Positions 1 through 8,939 of a stretch of DNA of 64,000 bases are shown here, piece after piece. Numbering within the stretch: position 1 is the first letter of the stretch; the number at the start of each line of letters is the position of its first letter. The position numbers and the translations under genes are program-made. The DNA lies in NCBI RefSeq assembly GCF_006210265.1, contig NZ_VCNC01000001.1, positions 1 through 64,000 of the forward strand, read 5' to 3'. This DNA comes from Desulfovibrio sp. UCD-KL4C. Lineage in GTDB: Bacteria > Desulfobacterota > Desulfovibrionia > Desulfovibrionales > Desulfovibrionaceae. Below the pieces are notes generated by a model. It had not been told where the DNA came from, made no database searches, and saw only the letters and a list, made by a program, of their open reading frames with translations.

Positions 1-167
1 TAAATCATAAAGACCTCTGCTTATTTTTTGCTAGCTTTATTAAATCCAAACCTGTTCTAAATATAATAAGGCTACCTGTGGCTGAATAAGCAGAGAATAT
101 CTGGCAGGCCGGACATGAATAAGCCGACTCAGGTCCGGCGAGTGAATTTGTATAAAATTAGCCATAA

Positions 168-199
168 AAAAGCCCGCTCCAATTAAGGAACGGGCTTTT
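168..199. terminator. Terminator downstream of dsrP
   Basis: Near-perfect inverted repeat (arms 168-180 and 187-199, one mismatch, loop AATTAA) with A-run on one side and T-run on the other. It can therefore end transcription in both directions. It lies about 30 bp beyond the dsrP stop codon and is the likely end of the dsrMKJOP transcript. Confidence 0.8.
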
Positions 200-227
200 A
201 AATTACCTGAAAGGTGAGCTTTCTTGA

Positions 228-1400
228 TTAATCAGAAGTAGTAAGCTCGCCAAGGTCACGCTTAATGTCTACGGCAATCTTATAAAGGATTGTCAGTACC
301 AGAGCACCAAGAGCGTAAATCATTATGGAAACCATCAACTCTTTGCCAGTAGGCCAGTAAGTTGTGATTTCGCCGAATGGGTTTGGAGTAAAACCACCGA
401 TCAGCAAGCCAAGCCCCTTATCGATCCATGTTGCAATAACGAGAATTGAGAGGGAGAATGGCAGAAGATTCTGGTTGTAACGCAGTTTTGGAGGAATAAG
501 CAGCGCAAGGCTGATCATTGCGAAAGCAACTGCGGTCCACATCCATGGCACAAGCTCGGTATGTCCATGCGAACCTACAAACAGGTACGCAAAGGAATGT
601 CCGTGAGCCGGAATATTGGAATAGAATGCGGTGAATACTTCAAGCAGGAAGAAGAAGACGTTCACGCACATTGCGTATGTGATAATAGTTGTGAGTGTTC
701 CGATAGCACCTTTGCCTGGTTCGTATTTTGTGAGCTTGCGAACAACAAATACTACAAGCAGAAGGATTGCTGGTCCGGAACAGAACGCAGATGCAAGGAA
801 ACGGGCTGCCAAAATGGCTGAGAGCCAGTAGTGGCGGCCTGGAAGTCCTGCGTAAAGGAATGCTGTTACAGTATGAATTGAGAACGCCCATATGATGGAA
901 GTGTATGCCAGAGGTCTAACCCATTTTGGAGGTTCAACGCGTTGGCGTTCACTTTCAAGACATGTCCATCCTACAACCACGTTCAAGAGCAGGTAACCGT
1001 TAAGAACGATCATATCCCAGAACAGAATTGAGTTGGGAGTTGGATGGAAAATCATGTTCATCATACGCTGTGGAGATCCGATGTCTACGATGATGAAACC
1101 GAGACACATCACGACAGCAGCAATAGCCATGAATTCACCCATAATTACCATGCCTTGAAACTTCTTATAATGGTGGAAGTAATAAGGCAGTACGATCATA
1201 ACACCAGAGGCGGCAAGACCGACTAAGTAGGTAAACTGGGCAATATAGAATCCCCAGGAGACATCACGACTCATGCCTGTGATGGTAAGTCCTTCCTGTA
1301 ACTGATTCAAATATACAGTGAAGCCGGCTCCGATGATAAGAAGCAGGAATATAATCCAGCTCCAATATTTCGGACCGCCTTTGAGAGCTTTTTCGAGCAT
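228..1400 (-). CDS. dsrP: DsrP, NrfD-family membrane subunit of DsrMKJOP
   Basis: 390-residue polytopic membrane protein with about ten hydrophobic segments, the first at about residues 15-31, and no cofactor-binding cysteine motif. It belongs to the NrfD/HmcC/PsrC family. By family knowledge it is the integral membrane quinone-interacting subunit of the DsrMKJOP sulfite-reduction complex, paired with the periplasmic Fe-S protein DsrO. It is the last gene of the cluster: it starts 12 bp after the dsrO stop and is followed by a terminator. Length and gene order match other Desulfovibrio dsrP genes. The assignment is firm; the direction of electron flow (menaquinol oxidation or reduction) cannot be read from sequence. 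Confidence 0.95.
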   Translation of the reverse strand: MLEKALKGGPKYWSWIIFLLLIIGAGFTVYLNQLQEGLTITGMSRDVSWGFYIAQFTYLVGLAASGVMIVLPYYFHHYKKFQGMVIMGEFMAIAAVVMCLGFIIVDIGSPQRMMNMIFHPTPNSILFWDMIVLNGYLLLNVVVGWTCLESERQRVEPPKWVRPLAYTSIIWAFSIHTVTAFLYAGLPGRHYWLSAILAARFLASAFCSGPAILLLVVFVVRKLTKYEPGKGAIGTLTTIITYAMCVNVFFFLLEVFTAFYSNIPAHGHSFAYLFVGSHGHTELVPWMWTAVAFAMISLALLIPPKLRYNQNLLPFSLSILVIATWIDKGLGLLIGGFTPNPFGEITTYWPTGKELMVSIMIYALGALVLTILYKIAVDIKRDLGELTTSD

Positions 1401-1412
1401 ATCAGACTCCCC

Positions 1413-2195
1413 CTAAATGATGTAGTAAACACCGGGCTCGGTGCCGGCTGCCGGGTTCCTACGAATGGTGAAGTTTTCCCTAAGAGCCTTTCTGACATTT
1501 GAATTAGGGTCTTTAAGATCACCAAAGGTCATCGCGCCATTAGACTTTTCCACACAGGCCGGCATTTCTCCGACTGCTAAACGCTCAACACAGAAGTTAC
1601 ATTTTTCAACAACTCCGCGCATGCGAGTAGGGAACTTCATGTTGATCTTATCCATGTCGAGATATTTTCTTGGACTCATGAAGTTAAAGCTGCGTGAACC
1701 GTAAGGGCAGGCCGCCATACAATAACGGCAGCCGATACAGCGATGGTAATCCATTGCAACAATTCCGTCAGGGCGTTTGAATGTAGCCTTTGTGGGGCAT
1801 ACTCTTACGCATGAAGGGCTTTCGCAATGGTTACACAATAGTGGGAACTTGCGTTTTTCAACATCCTCGGAAGGATAGTTGTCTTCCTGATTTGGGAATG
1901 CTTCTGCGTAAGTAGCTTCCCACAACCATTTGACGTTTTGTTTAGTAGGAATTGTCGGCACGTTATGGATGTGGTGACAAACTTCAGCCAGAGCGTTTAT
2001 TTCTTCTTCGGTATTGAGTTTGCGGGTGTCGATAACCATAGCCCAACGTTTGGCATGGAGTGAATTGGCGTTTACAACTTCGTGTGCTTTGCCGTGTCCA
2101 CCTTCTGATGCCAGAGCTGTAACTGAAGGCGCAAGACAAAGTCCTGCTGCCGAAAGCCCTGCAAACTTGAGGAAGTTTCTTCTACTCTGTTTCAT
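1413..2195 (-). CDS. dsrO: DsrO, Tat-exported ferredoxin-like Fe-S subunit
   Basis: 260-residue periplasmic iron-sulfur protein. I start it at the ATG at 2195, which gives MKQSRRNFLKFAG, a twin-arginine (Tat) signal. A longer frame upstream only reads through dsrJ. A GGAGG-type ribosome site lies inside the end of dsrJ, and the start overlaps the dsrJ stop by one base (TAATG). Cysteine clusters are CNHCESPSCVRVC, CIGCRYCMAAC and CNFC...C, consistent with several [4Fe-4S] clusters in a DmsB/HmcB-like fold. It is expected to pass electrons between the cytochrome DsrJ and the membrane subunit DsrP. Tail-to-head coupling with dsrJ suggests translational coupling. Confidence 0.95.
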   Translation of the reverse strand: MKQSRRNFLKFAGLSAAGLCLAPSVTALASEGGHGKAHEVVNANSLHAKRWAMVIDTRKLNTEEEINALAEVCHHIHNVPTIPTKQNVKWLWEATYAEAFPNQEDNYPSEDVEKRKFPLLCNHCESPSCVRVCPTKATFKRPDGIVAMDYHRCIGCRYCMAACPYGSRSFNFMSPRKYLDMDKINMKFPTRMRGVVEKCNFCVERLAVGEMPACVEKSNGAMTFGDLKDPNSNVRKALRENFTIRRNPAAGTEPGVYYII

Positions 2196-2572
2196 TATTT
2201 TGCCTCCTTTGGAGGTACGTGGCAGTCCCAGCAGTAAGGAGTAACACCAGCAGCAGTATGGCACTTATCGCAGAATTCCTTCTTGCTGTTATGACACTGC
2301 ATACAGGTATTAACGAGACTGATGGTGTATTCCTTGCCGTCTGCACTGATATATGTCCGCTTACCTTCACGAAGAGCCATGTCTCTCCATTCATCAAGAA
2401 GCTTCATATGCGATGTACGCATATCTTCAATAGGTGCGACGCATTCTTTAGCATTCTTAGGCAGTTCTACCTTAGGCTGCTCGTATTTTCCTCCCACATT
2501 GAACCAAAAAGGGAGGGACACGAGTCCTAGGAAAATAACCAGCCCAGCTATTATTTTTCCACCGTATTGCAT
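2195..2572 (-). CDS. dsrJ: DsrJ, triheme cytochrome c subunit
   Basis: 125-residue protein with one N-terminal membrane anchor or uncleaved signal (about residues 5-25) and three CXXCH heme c sites at residues 90-94 (CMQCH), 101-105 (CDKCH) and 114-118 (CWDCH). A lone Cys44 upstream of the heme sites is the likely cysteine ligand of the unusual His/Cys heme known for this family; that is inference from position. It is the periplasmic cytochrome of DsrMKJOP. It starts 3 bp after the dsrK stop and overlaps the dsrO start by one base, so the genes are tightly coupled. Confidence 0.95.
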   Translation of the reverse strand: MQYGGKIIAGLVIFLGLVSLPFWFNVGGKYEQPKVELPKNAKECVAPIEDMRTSHMKLLDEWRDMALREGKRTYISADGKEYTISLVNTCMQCHNSKKEFCDKCHTAAGVTPYCWDCHVPPKEAK

Positions 2573-2575
2573 ATG

Positions 2576-4183
2576 TTACTCCTCCTTCCCAGGCAGAGGG
2601 TTCAGACGAAGGTCAGTTTCTCTTTCTTTCTCGCCGTCGAGAATAAGGGCGTTACCGACCAGTTCGTGAACACCGCAGACGTCAACGCCCGGAGCCCAGT
2701 AATTGGAAAGCGGAATAAGCGTTGCACGGTCAATTGCGCAGATACAGGCCATCATGTTTACATCATGCTCTTCCTGTACTGATTTAAGTGCGTTGCCTCG
2801 TGGCAAGCCACCGCGCATGCGTATTTCCATGATTTCGTCAGTGTTCAGACCTGAACCGCCTGCGCAGCAGAAGGTCTGTTCGCGAATGGTCTGTTCCGGC
2901 ATTTCAAAGAAGTTCTTAACAACGTTGTTGATAATGTAACGCGGCTCTTCCAGGAGGCCCATGGCGCGAGCAGGGTTACAGGAATCATGGAAGGTTGCAC
3001 GAATATGATCGTTTCTGCTTGGATCAAGTGTCAGCTTGTTATGCTTCATAAGATCAGCTGTGAACTCGGCGATGTGAACCATCTTAGTCTGTGTCGCGCT
3101 GTGGAAAACAGTACCGGTAATCGGGCTTTTAGGAACTTGTAGGAAGTTCGCAGGTCCGTTCATTGTGTCCATGTACTGATTGATTACGCGCCACATGTGA
3201 CCGCATTCGCCGCCGAGGATCCATTTGGAGCCTAGGCGTTTTGCTTCAGCGTACATCTTACCGTTCAGTTTCTTCATCATGTCTGCAGAAGTGAAGAGAC
3301 CGAAGTTACCACCTTCAGATGCATAAGTAGACAGTGTATAATCGAGACCGATGTGATCAAAGAGCATCAGGTAACCCATAAAGGTATAGATGCCAGGATC
3401 AGCAAAAACGTCTCCGGAAGGGGTGATGAAGAGAACTTCATGTCCCTTTTCATTTATAGGAACGTTAAGTCTTTTGCCTGTGATTTCTTCAATATCGTCG
3501 ACCATAAATTCAACGATGTCTTTGAAAGCGTGCGGCTGGATACCAAGATGGTTACCTGTACGGTTACAGTTTGAAACCGGCTCAAGAATCCAGTTAATGT
3601 TCACACCACAAAGGTGGAGCAGTTCGCGTGCCATCATTGTTACTTCAGCTGTATCGATGCCGTAAGGGCAGAACAGAGAGCAGCGGCGGCACTCAGTACA
3701 CTGGTAAAAGTAGATGAACCACTCTTTTAAGACATCTTCGGTCATGACTCTGGAACCGGTAAGGGTACTCAGAATTTTTCCGGCCATGGTGAAGTCCTTG
3801 CGGTAAACAGAACGCATAAGTTCTGCACGAAGAACAGGCATGTTTTTAGGATCGCCGGAACCGATGAAAAAGTGGCATTTATCGGCGCAAGCACCGCAAC
3901 GCACACAGACGTCCATGAATACTTTAAGAGAACGGTATTTACCGAGTCTTTCTTTGAATCCCTGGTGGACTATGTCCTGCCAGTTTTCAGGTAATTTCCA
4001 GTCCACGTCAGATGGTTTCCAGTCACGTGGATTAGGAAATCCTAAGTATTCGAGTTTTTCTGCCTTAGCAGGGTAACACCAGTTTCCGGGAGAACAGTCT
4101 GCCGGAGTATCCATCCAACCTGTGGAAGGTGGTGTATAGTTAATGCTTTTAAAAAGCTCATCAGCTTTTGGGAGGTCAGCCAT
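2576..4183 (-). CDS. dsrK: DsrK, HdrD-like catalytic Fe-S subunit
   Basis: 535-residue cytoplasmic-facing iron-sulfur protein related to heterodisulfide reductase HdrD. Two ferredoxin-type motifs are visible: CVRCGACADKC at residues 93-103 and CTECRRCSLFC at 162-172. The C-terminal CCG-type site has HDSC (399-402), FCCAGG (438-443) and a further CIC near 480; in this family it binds the special catalytic [4Fe-4S] cluster. Known role: with DsrM it forms the module that reduces the DsrC trisulfide. It lies 62 bp after dsrM, separated by a hairpin, and 3 bp before dsrJ. A GAGGAG ribosome site precedes the ATG. Full length. Confidence 0.96.
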   Translation of the reverse strand: MADLPKADELFKSINYTPPSTGWMDTPADCSPGNWCYPAKAEKLEYLGFPNPRDWKPSDVDWKLPENWQDIVHQGFKERLGKYRSLKVFMDVCVRCGACADKCHFFIGSGDPKNMPVLRAELMRSVYRKDFTMAGKILSTLTGSRVMTEDVLKEWFIYFYQCTECRRCSLFCPYGIDTAEVTMMARELLHLCGVNINWILEPVSNCNRTGNHLGIQPHAFKDIVEFMVDDIEEITGKRLNVPINEKGHEVLFITPSGDVFADPGIYTFMGYLMLFDHIGLDYTLSTYASEGGNFGLFTSADMMKKLNGKMYAEAKRLGSKWILGGECGHMWRVINQYMDTMNGPANFLQVPKSPITGTVFHSATQTKMVHIAEFTADLMKHNKLTLDPSRNDHIRATFHDSCNPARAMGLLEEPRYIINNVVKNFFEMPEQTIREQTFCCAGGSGLNTDEIMEIRMRGGLPRGNALKSVQEEHDVNMMACICAIDRATLIPLSNYWAPGVDVCGVHELVGNALILDGEKERETDLRLNPLPGKEE

Positions 4184-4225
4184 GTCAACTCCTCAACAAA
4201 AGGTATTATAAGGTCCAACCAACAT

Positions 4226-4246
4226 ATAAAGTCCGCTGGACTTTAT
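4226..4246 (-). other. Intercistronic hairpin between dsrM and dsrK
   Basis: Perfect 9-bp inverted repeat (arms 4226-4234 and 4238-4246) with a 3-base loop, beginning at the dsrM stop codon. There is no T-tract, so it is not an ordinary terminator. It could stabilise or mark an RNA processing point between the membrane subunit mRNA and the rest of the operon. Confidence 0.5.
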
Positions 4247-5241
4247 TATGCCTCTTTATCCACAGGGAGACCCGCTTCAATCATAGGTTCCCTGAAGTCA
4301 TCTTCATAAGCCTCATAGCTATGTGGCTTGATGCTCGGATCATTCCAAGGGTTCTCGTGATGCTTAATGCGGGAGTTATTAGGCATATTCCTTGTAGGAG
4401 AAAGGAATATACCACCTGCATGCATAAGCTTACTGAATGGGAAGTAAATAAGCAGTGTACAGACCAGAACGATATGCACATAGAAAGATACATCCACATT
4501 TGCGGGGATTACTGGGTGGAATGTTACAAGTCCCATAGTCAGTTGCTTAATAGCCATAATATCTACTTTTGCGATAAAGCGCATGTAGATACCTGAAAGG
4601 GCAATGGAGATAATGAGCAACAATGGAAAATAGTCTGTAACAAGAGAAATGTACCTGAGTTTTGCGTCCCAAAGTCTGCGTGCGAGCAAGAATGCCACAC
4701 CTACAAGGATGAGAACATCACTCATGTACATTCTGGGTGTACCGATCTGCAAGATTCCGTCAAGCATTTCAACCCAGCCGATACAGGCGGGAATCGGTTC
4801 AAAGAAAAGTCTCATATGCCTGATTACAATAAGCAGGAATGAGTAATGGAACATGAGGGAAAACATCCACAACCATTTTGAGGAAGCGTATGTTACCCTG
4901 CCGTCTTTGAGAGCTACTTTTGTATTCCGAAACAAAGAACGGAAACAGCAGATCTCAAGAACCATACGGATAAAAGTTTGACCCGGAGTCACAGGGTTGT
5001 CGAACTTGTTATGGTGAATGAAGTCCAAAGACTTCATTTGTCCGCCCGTGGTCGGAATACTAAAAGGAACCGGACTTTTCGCCCATTTAATCATCCGGTA
5101 GGCAAAACCTACCAGAAATACGGCAACAGCTACCATTGGTAGGCTTATGCCGAATAGTTTTACCATATGCGCTGATCCTACTCCGAAAAGAGCCAGCAGC
5201 ACGAGGGCAAAAACTAAAACGAGTGAGTACAAAGCGTTCAT
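4246..5241 (-). CDS. dsrM: DsrM, cytochrome b (NarI-like) subunit
   Basis: 331-residue membrane protein with about six hydrophobic helices, the first two at about residues 3-20 and 28-48. It has scattered histidines in helices that can act as heme b ligands, such as the HYSFLLIVIRH stretch. It is the NarI-like diheme cytochrome b of DsrMKJOP that exchanges electrons with menaquinone and feeds DsrK. The start ATG at 5241 has an AAGG-type ribosome site 6-10 bases upstream. It lies 48 bp after the RsbRD-like gene. Identification rests on position next to dsrK plus the family pattern. Confidence 0.93.
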   Translation of the reverse strand: MNALYSLVLVFALVLLALFGVGSAHMVKLFGISLPMVAVAVFLVGFAYRMIKWAKSPVPFSIPTTGGQMKSLDFIHHNKFDNPVTPGQTFIRMVLEICCFRSLFRNTKVALKDGRVTYASSKWLWMFSLMFHYSFLLIVIRHMRLFFEPIPACIGWVEMLDGILQIGTPRMYMSDVLILVGVAFLLARRLWDAKLRYISLVTDYFPLLLIISIALSGIYMRFIAKVDIMAIKQLTMGLVTFHPVIPANVDVSFYVHIVLVCTLLIYFPFSKLMHAGGIFLSPTRNMPNNSRIKHHENPWNDPSIKPHSYEAYEDDFREPMIEAGLPVDKEA

Positions 5242-5289
5242 CTACCTTCACCTCGCTTATAACGTTTGGCTTCACGGGGAAGCCGGCCA

Positions 5290-5820
5290 CTACACCTGTT
5301 CGGCCCCTTTGGCCGAAGCTTCCTCGATTTTGTTGACACGCCTTAAGAGCATATGGTGGGAGCGTTTAACTTCACCAATTCTCATTTGCGTAATCAAATC
5401 CCTATTCTTGGTATAGATGTCAAACGCGATAAGTCCCAGGTTATCAACCCGGGTCTCAAACGCGAGCAACTCGTCAAGTTTTCCTTCCTTCTTAAGGTCC
5501 TGCATAAACTCATCTCGTAGCAGTTTCTTAAAAAGAAAAATAAAACTTAAAGCTCTTGATGGTGCAAATTCTTGAACAGCCCTTATTTTAATTAGGTCTT
5601 CCAAAGACTTTGCAATTGCGTCAACATCTTTCCAGTCAATAATTAGGTCAAAAAGTTCTCTAGTGACCCGTTGAGTGGTGATGCCAACAGGATTTGTAAA
5701 TTGATCGCTATTGCTTTTCCATATCTTCTGAGTTGCCTCAGGGTAGGAAGAAAGGACCAAATCAAACCATTTCTCTGTCAGAATCTCTTTTTTTTCTAAC
5801 AATCTTTCTTCAAGGTTCAT
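5290..5820 (-). CDS. RsbRD N-terminal-domain-like regulatory protein
   Basis: 176-residue soluble, mostly helical protein. It resembles the RsbRD/RsbT co-antagonist N-terminal (globin-like sensor) domain, with the typical opening LEEKLLEKKEILTEKWFDLVL-like segment and a long helical end. There is no STAS domain, so it would be a stand-alone sensor. It is the first gene of the dsr cluster, 48 bp before dsrM and in the same orientation. Genes of this kind are found in front of dsrM in other Desulfovibrio, as I recall. The role is unknown; regulation or assembly of the complex is inference. The recognition is from pattern only, without alignment. Confidence 0.65.
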   Translation of the reverse strand: MNLEERLLEKKEILTEKWFDLVLSSYPEATQKIWKSNSDQFTNPVGITTQRVTRELFDLIIDWKDVDAIAKSLEDLIKIRAVQEFAPSRALSFIFLFKKLLRDEFMQDLKKEGKLDELLAFETRVDNLGLIAFDIYTKNRDLITQMRIGEVKRSHHMLLRRVNKIEEASAKGAEQV

Positions 5821-6285
5821 TGTATGTTCCTGACTAAATTGACTGCAACAGAAGTAAGAGCCCTTAAGCGGACGCTTAGGCCTTACAAAGGTTTCCTGCC
5901 TGACAATGAGACGGAAAATTCAAATTCTGTCACTATGTGACTAACAGCACGATATTCCAGATACACTACGATTCGTCAAGGATTTTTACCGGAAAATATA
6001 GACCTCTCAGGGTATGAAAAACTCTAATTAGCAAGGATCTTAACCCTCCGTGAAGGGGGTTCTTAGCATAATGTCAGTCTGATTTAAGTAGTGCATATCA
6101 CGTTTTCTGGCAGATTAATCTGTTTTCGATCAGAAAAATTTATGTACGTAAAAACACGCAGATAAATTTTTTACGATATAAAATAATATCATGAGCATAG
6201 CTGGTTGAAGTGACTTTTTTACAGGAACGTGTATTCCCTTTTTCAAGGTTGCATCAATTAAAATGATTATGTCTAAGAGGAATAA
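5821..6285. other. Divergent non-coding region, dsr operon / sfsA
   Basis: 465 bp without a gene. It holds the dsr promoter candidate and palindromes on the minus strand. It also has a short inverted repeat TAAGC-GGAC-GCTTA near 5869-5882 in the dsr leader, an imperfect hairpin AACCC...GGGTT around 6042-6061, and AT-rich sequence toward sfsA. I could not choose a convincing sfsA promoter. Confidence 0.5.
5929..5979 (-). promoter_or_regulatory. Candidate dsr promoter with GTCAC-TAT-GTGAC palindrome
   Basis: On the minus strand a TTGACG (-35, plus coordinates 5974-5979) is followed at 16-18 bp by GAATAT/AATATC (-10, about 5950-5957). A perfect 5-bp dyad GTCACTATGTGAC (5929-5941) sits just downstream, about where transcription would start, and could be an operator. 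The regulator is unknown. Seen directly: the motifs. Inferred: their function. Confidence 0.45.
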
Positions 6286-6993
6286 ATGTCTAAGCCGTTA
6301 ATTGTTTATCCTAAAGGTTGTCGGAAAGCTTTGTTTTTAAAAAGATATAAAAGATTTACCGTTGAAGCGTTGCTTGATGGTGATATTATATCAATTCATA
6401 CCAATAACACCGGTTCAATGCTCGGATTGTTGCGTGAAGGGCAGGAAATATTTATTTCTCCGGCACTTAATCCTGCACGCAAGCTCAAGTGGACTTTAGA
6501 AATGGTCAATATTTCAGGAGCGTGGGTCGGCGTGAACACATCGGTCCCTAATAAAATGATACAGAGAGCTTTTGAGGAGAACGTTTTACCGGAGTTAAAA
6601 GGGTATACTTCTATAAAGCGAGAAGCTGTAGTCGGCAAAAGCCGACTTGATGCTAAATTTACCGATGAGTCCTCAAATCTACCTGATTTGTGGGTTGAGT
6701 GTAAGAACGTAACTCTAGTCGAAGATGACGTGGCTTGTTTCCCGGATGCTCCGACTGAGCGTGGTCAGAAACATCTTGAAGAGTTGATGGATCTTGCTTC
6801 CAAAGGATACAGAGTCGCAATGTTCTTCTTTATTCAGCGTAATGATGGAAAATGCTTTGGGCCAGCTGATTTTATTGACCAGAAATATGCTACACTTTTC
6901 AAGCAGGCTCTTGCCGAGGGAGTTGAATGCTGGCCGTATCAGGCAAGCCTAAGTGAAAAAGGTATTTCTGTAGGTGAGAAAATGAAATTTTAA
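6286..6993 (+). CDS. sfsA: SfsA family DNA/RNA nuclease-like protein
   Basis: 235-residue protein matching the sugar-fermentation-stimulation protein SfsA family. It has an N-terminal OB-like part with the HTNNTGSMLGLL segment. The C-terminal restriction-endonuclease-like part has an acidic/lysine set (RLDAKF, WVECKNVTLV, FPDAPTERGQKHLEEL) that matches the family core, where D, E and K residues form a nuclease-like site. The cellular role is poorly known; DNA binding or nuclease activity is reported for relatives. An AGAGGA ribosome site lies 6 bases before the ATG. It is a single gene flanked by a bidirectional terminator shared with the catalase gene. Confidence 0.9.
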   Translation: MSKPLIVYPKGCRKALFLKRYKRFTVEALLDGDIISIHTNNTGSMLGLLREGQEIFISPALNPARKLKWTLEMVNISGAWVGVNTSVPNKMIQRAFEENVLPELKGYTSIKREAVVGKSRLDAKFTDESSNLPDLWVECKNVTLVEDDVACFPDAPTERGQKHLEELMDLASKGYRVAMFFFIQRNDGKCFGPADFIDQKYATLFKQALAEGVECWPYQASLSEKGISVGEKMKF

Positions 6994-7026
6994 TTTTCCT
7001 TCAACTAATTAATATATAATAAGTAA

Positions 7027-7064
7027 AAAAGTCAGAAGAATTTTATGAAATTCTTCTGACTTTT
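7027..7064. terminator. Bidirectional terminator sfsA / catalase
   Basis: Perfect 17-bp inverted repeat (7027-7043 and 7048-7064) with a 4-base loop, A-run before and T-run after. It is placed between the convergent ends of sfsA and the catalase gene. Confidence 0.9.
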
Positions 7065-7085
7065 GCATTTAAGTGATCACAGTGA

Positions 7086-8591
7086 TTAAGAGGCTGTTGC
7101 TTTGACTCTTTCCGGCTGGTCCATGGCTGCTAGTTTTTCAACTTCGGCAATATCAAGGCCAAGTCCTTTCGCAACGCGAGTTCCATAGTCTTTGTCTGCT
7201 TTATAGAAGATTGCAGCTTGTCTGAGCTGAATGCGTTTCTGCGCTCCGCCAAGATGTCCGGTAATATTGCCGATCAGGTTTGCTCGGTCCTGATCACTCA
7301 TAACATTACGGTACAGGTTTCCAGCCTGCACAAAATCATCATCAACAAGAGCATAGGCATGCTCAGTAGCGCTGCCTTCAATCGGTAGAGGCGGCTCAAG
7401 AGCTGATTCGTCCGGTGAAGGTCCTCCGAAACTGTTTGGCCAGTAATTAGGACCTGAACCTCCGCCATTGTCTACACGCATAGCTCCATCGCGCTGGTAA
7501 TTAAGCTCAGGTGCGTTTTTAGGCATGTTTACGGGGATCAGTTGGTAATTTGTGCCAAGTCTGTGGATATGGGTGTCGTGATACGAAAAAATGCGACCCT
7601 GTAACATCTTGTCAGGCGAAGCCGCAATACCGGGTACAAAGTTGCTGGGGCAGAACGCGGATTGCTCAACTTCGGCAAAATAATTTTCAGGGTTTTTGTT
7701 CAAAACCATTTTACCTATGGTAATAGGCGGCACTTCTGAGTGAGGCCATACTTTAGTAATATCAAAGAGATCCCATCGGAAATCTTTGGCCTGCTCAGGT
7801 GTAAGTATCTGCATCTCGAGTGTCCAAGACGGGTAGTCTCCCTTTTCAATCGATTCATGCAGATCTCGCGTTGCATGATCTGGGTCTTTTGCGCACATAG
7901 CGTTAGCTTCGGACGCCGTCATCGTTTTTGAGCCTTGGTCAGTTTTGAAGTGATATTGAACCCAGACGTATTCGCCTTTTTCATTATACCATTTGTAGGT
8001 ATGGCTAGAGTAACCGTTCATATGGCGAAAGGTTGCAGGAGTTCCTCTGTCCGAGAAAAGAATTGTTACCTGATGAATTGATTCAGGTGTGAGAGATAGG
8101 AAATCCCAAAACATATCCGGATCTTTTAAATTTGTTGCGGGATTGCGTTTTTGCGTATGTATGAAGTCTGGGAATTTCATTGGATCGCGGATAAAAAAGA
8201 CAGGAGTATTATTACCAACTAAGTCGTAGTTGCCTTCTTCGGTGTAAAACTTAATTGCGAATCCGCGTGGATCACGTTCAGCATCAGCGGATCCTTTTTC
8301 TCCTCCAACGGTTGAAAAACGTACAAATAAGTCTGTTTTTTTGCCGATTTTAGATAAAAATGCAGCTTTTGTGTATTTCGTGATATCAGCCGTTACCTCA
8401 AAGTAACCGTATGCTCCGGCTCCTTTGGCGTGAACCACACGCTCAGGAATACGCTCACGGTCGAAGTGAGAAAGTTTTTCTACAAGATGCATATCCTGTA
8501 CTAAAATTGGCCCCTTAGCTCCGGCAGTTTGAGAATTAATGTCATCACCGACGGGCTTTCCGAAAGCTGTAGTCATTTTCTTTTTCTTCAT
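7086..8591 (-). CDS. katA: Monofunctional heme catalase
   Basis: 501-residue small-subunit heme catalase that converts hydrogen peroxide to water and oxygen in the cytoplasm. Visible signatures: the active-site segment around [17 protein letters not shown] with His54, the distal Asn in VGNNTP (about residue 127), and the proximal heme-binding stretch [17 protein letters not shown] with its Tyr. Length is typical of clade 3 catalases. There is no signal peptide; the N-terminus [14 protein letters not shown] is basic. A GGGAG ribosome site lies 8 bases before the start. It is a single transcription unit. Useful to an anaerobe meeting oxygen; I found no PerR box in the short upstream region. Confidence 0.95.
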   Translation of the reverse strand: MKKKKMTTAFGKPVGDDINSQTAGAKGPILVQDMHLVEKLSHFDRERIPERVVHAKGAGAYGYFEVTADITKYTKAAFLSKIGKKTDLFVRFSTVGGEKGSADAERDPRGFAIKFYTEEGNYDLVGNNTPVFFIRDPMKFPDFIHTQKRNPATNLKDPDMFWDFLSLTPESIHQVTILFSDRGTPATFRHMNGYSSHTYKWYNEKGEYVWVQYHFKTDQGSKTMTASEANAMCAKDPDHATRDLHESIEKGDYPSWTLEMQILTPEQAKDFRWDLFDITKVWPHSEVPPITIGKMVLNKNPENYFAEVEQSAFCPSNFVPGIAASPDKMLQGRIFSYHDTHIHRLGTNYQLIPVNMPKNAPELNYQRDGAMRVDNGGGSGPNYWPNSFGGPSPDESALEPPLPIEGSATEHAYALVDDDFVQAGNLYRNVMSDQDRANLIGNITGHLGGAQKRIQLRQAAIFYKADKDYGTRVAKGLGLDIAEVEKLAAMDQPERVKATAS

Positions 8592-8742
8592 AGCAGAACT
8601 CCCTTTATGTATGTCACTGGTTGGTTCTTTAACAGTCTTAAATGTACCACGCTGAAAGAGTAATTGAAACCGGAAATGGCAATTAATGTGAGGAGTGACA
8701 TAATGTTTGGGGTAAGTTGAGCTTTGTCTTTAAATAAAAAGG

Positions 8743-8781
8743 AAAAACCCAATTCTTTTATATTAAAAGAATTGGGTTTTT
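8743..8781. terminator. Strong terminator
   Basis: Perfect 18-bp inverted repeat (8743-8760 and 8764-8781), 3-base loop, with A-run and T-run arms. On the minus strand it would end the transcript coming from the thioesterase gene or from an RNA within 8790-8990. Confidence 0.85.
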
Positions 8782-8807
8782 CTGGCCTGAAGGGTGTTGA
8801 AAAGCTT

Positions 8808-8939
8808 GGCGTCCGGTCGGGATCGGGTTAATTCCGACCGGATGCCATTAGGAACTGGATGCCGAAAATTTTGCCGGGAGGGTGGAGCTCCCGGCATGAA
8901 ACCAGTCTCGGAGTAGCTTGCCTCAATATTAACGGGCAA
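8808..8939 (-). ncRNA. Structured RNA candidate (3' UTR or small RNA)
   Basis: Three successive inverted repeats: 13 bp with one G-U type pair (8808-8820 with 8834-8846), 9 bp (8872-8880 with 8888-8896) and 5 bp (8918-8922 with 8935-8939). An outer ACTGG/CCAGT pair flanks the second. Followed on the minus strand by the strong terminator at 8743-8781. It could be a 3' UTR, a stable small RNA or REP-like palindromes. I recognise no known RNA family. Confidence 0.35.
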
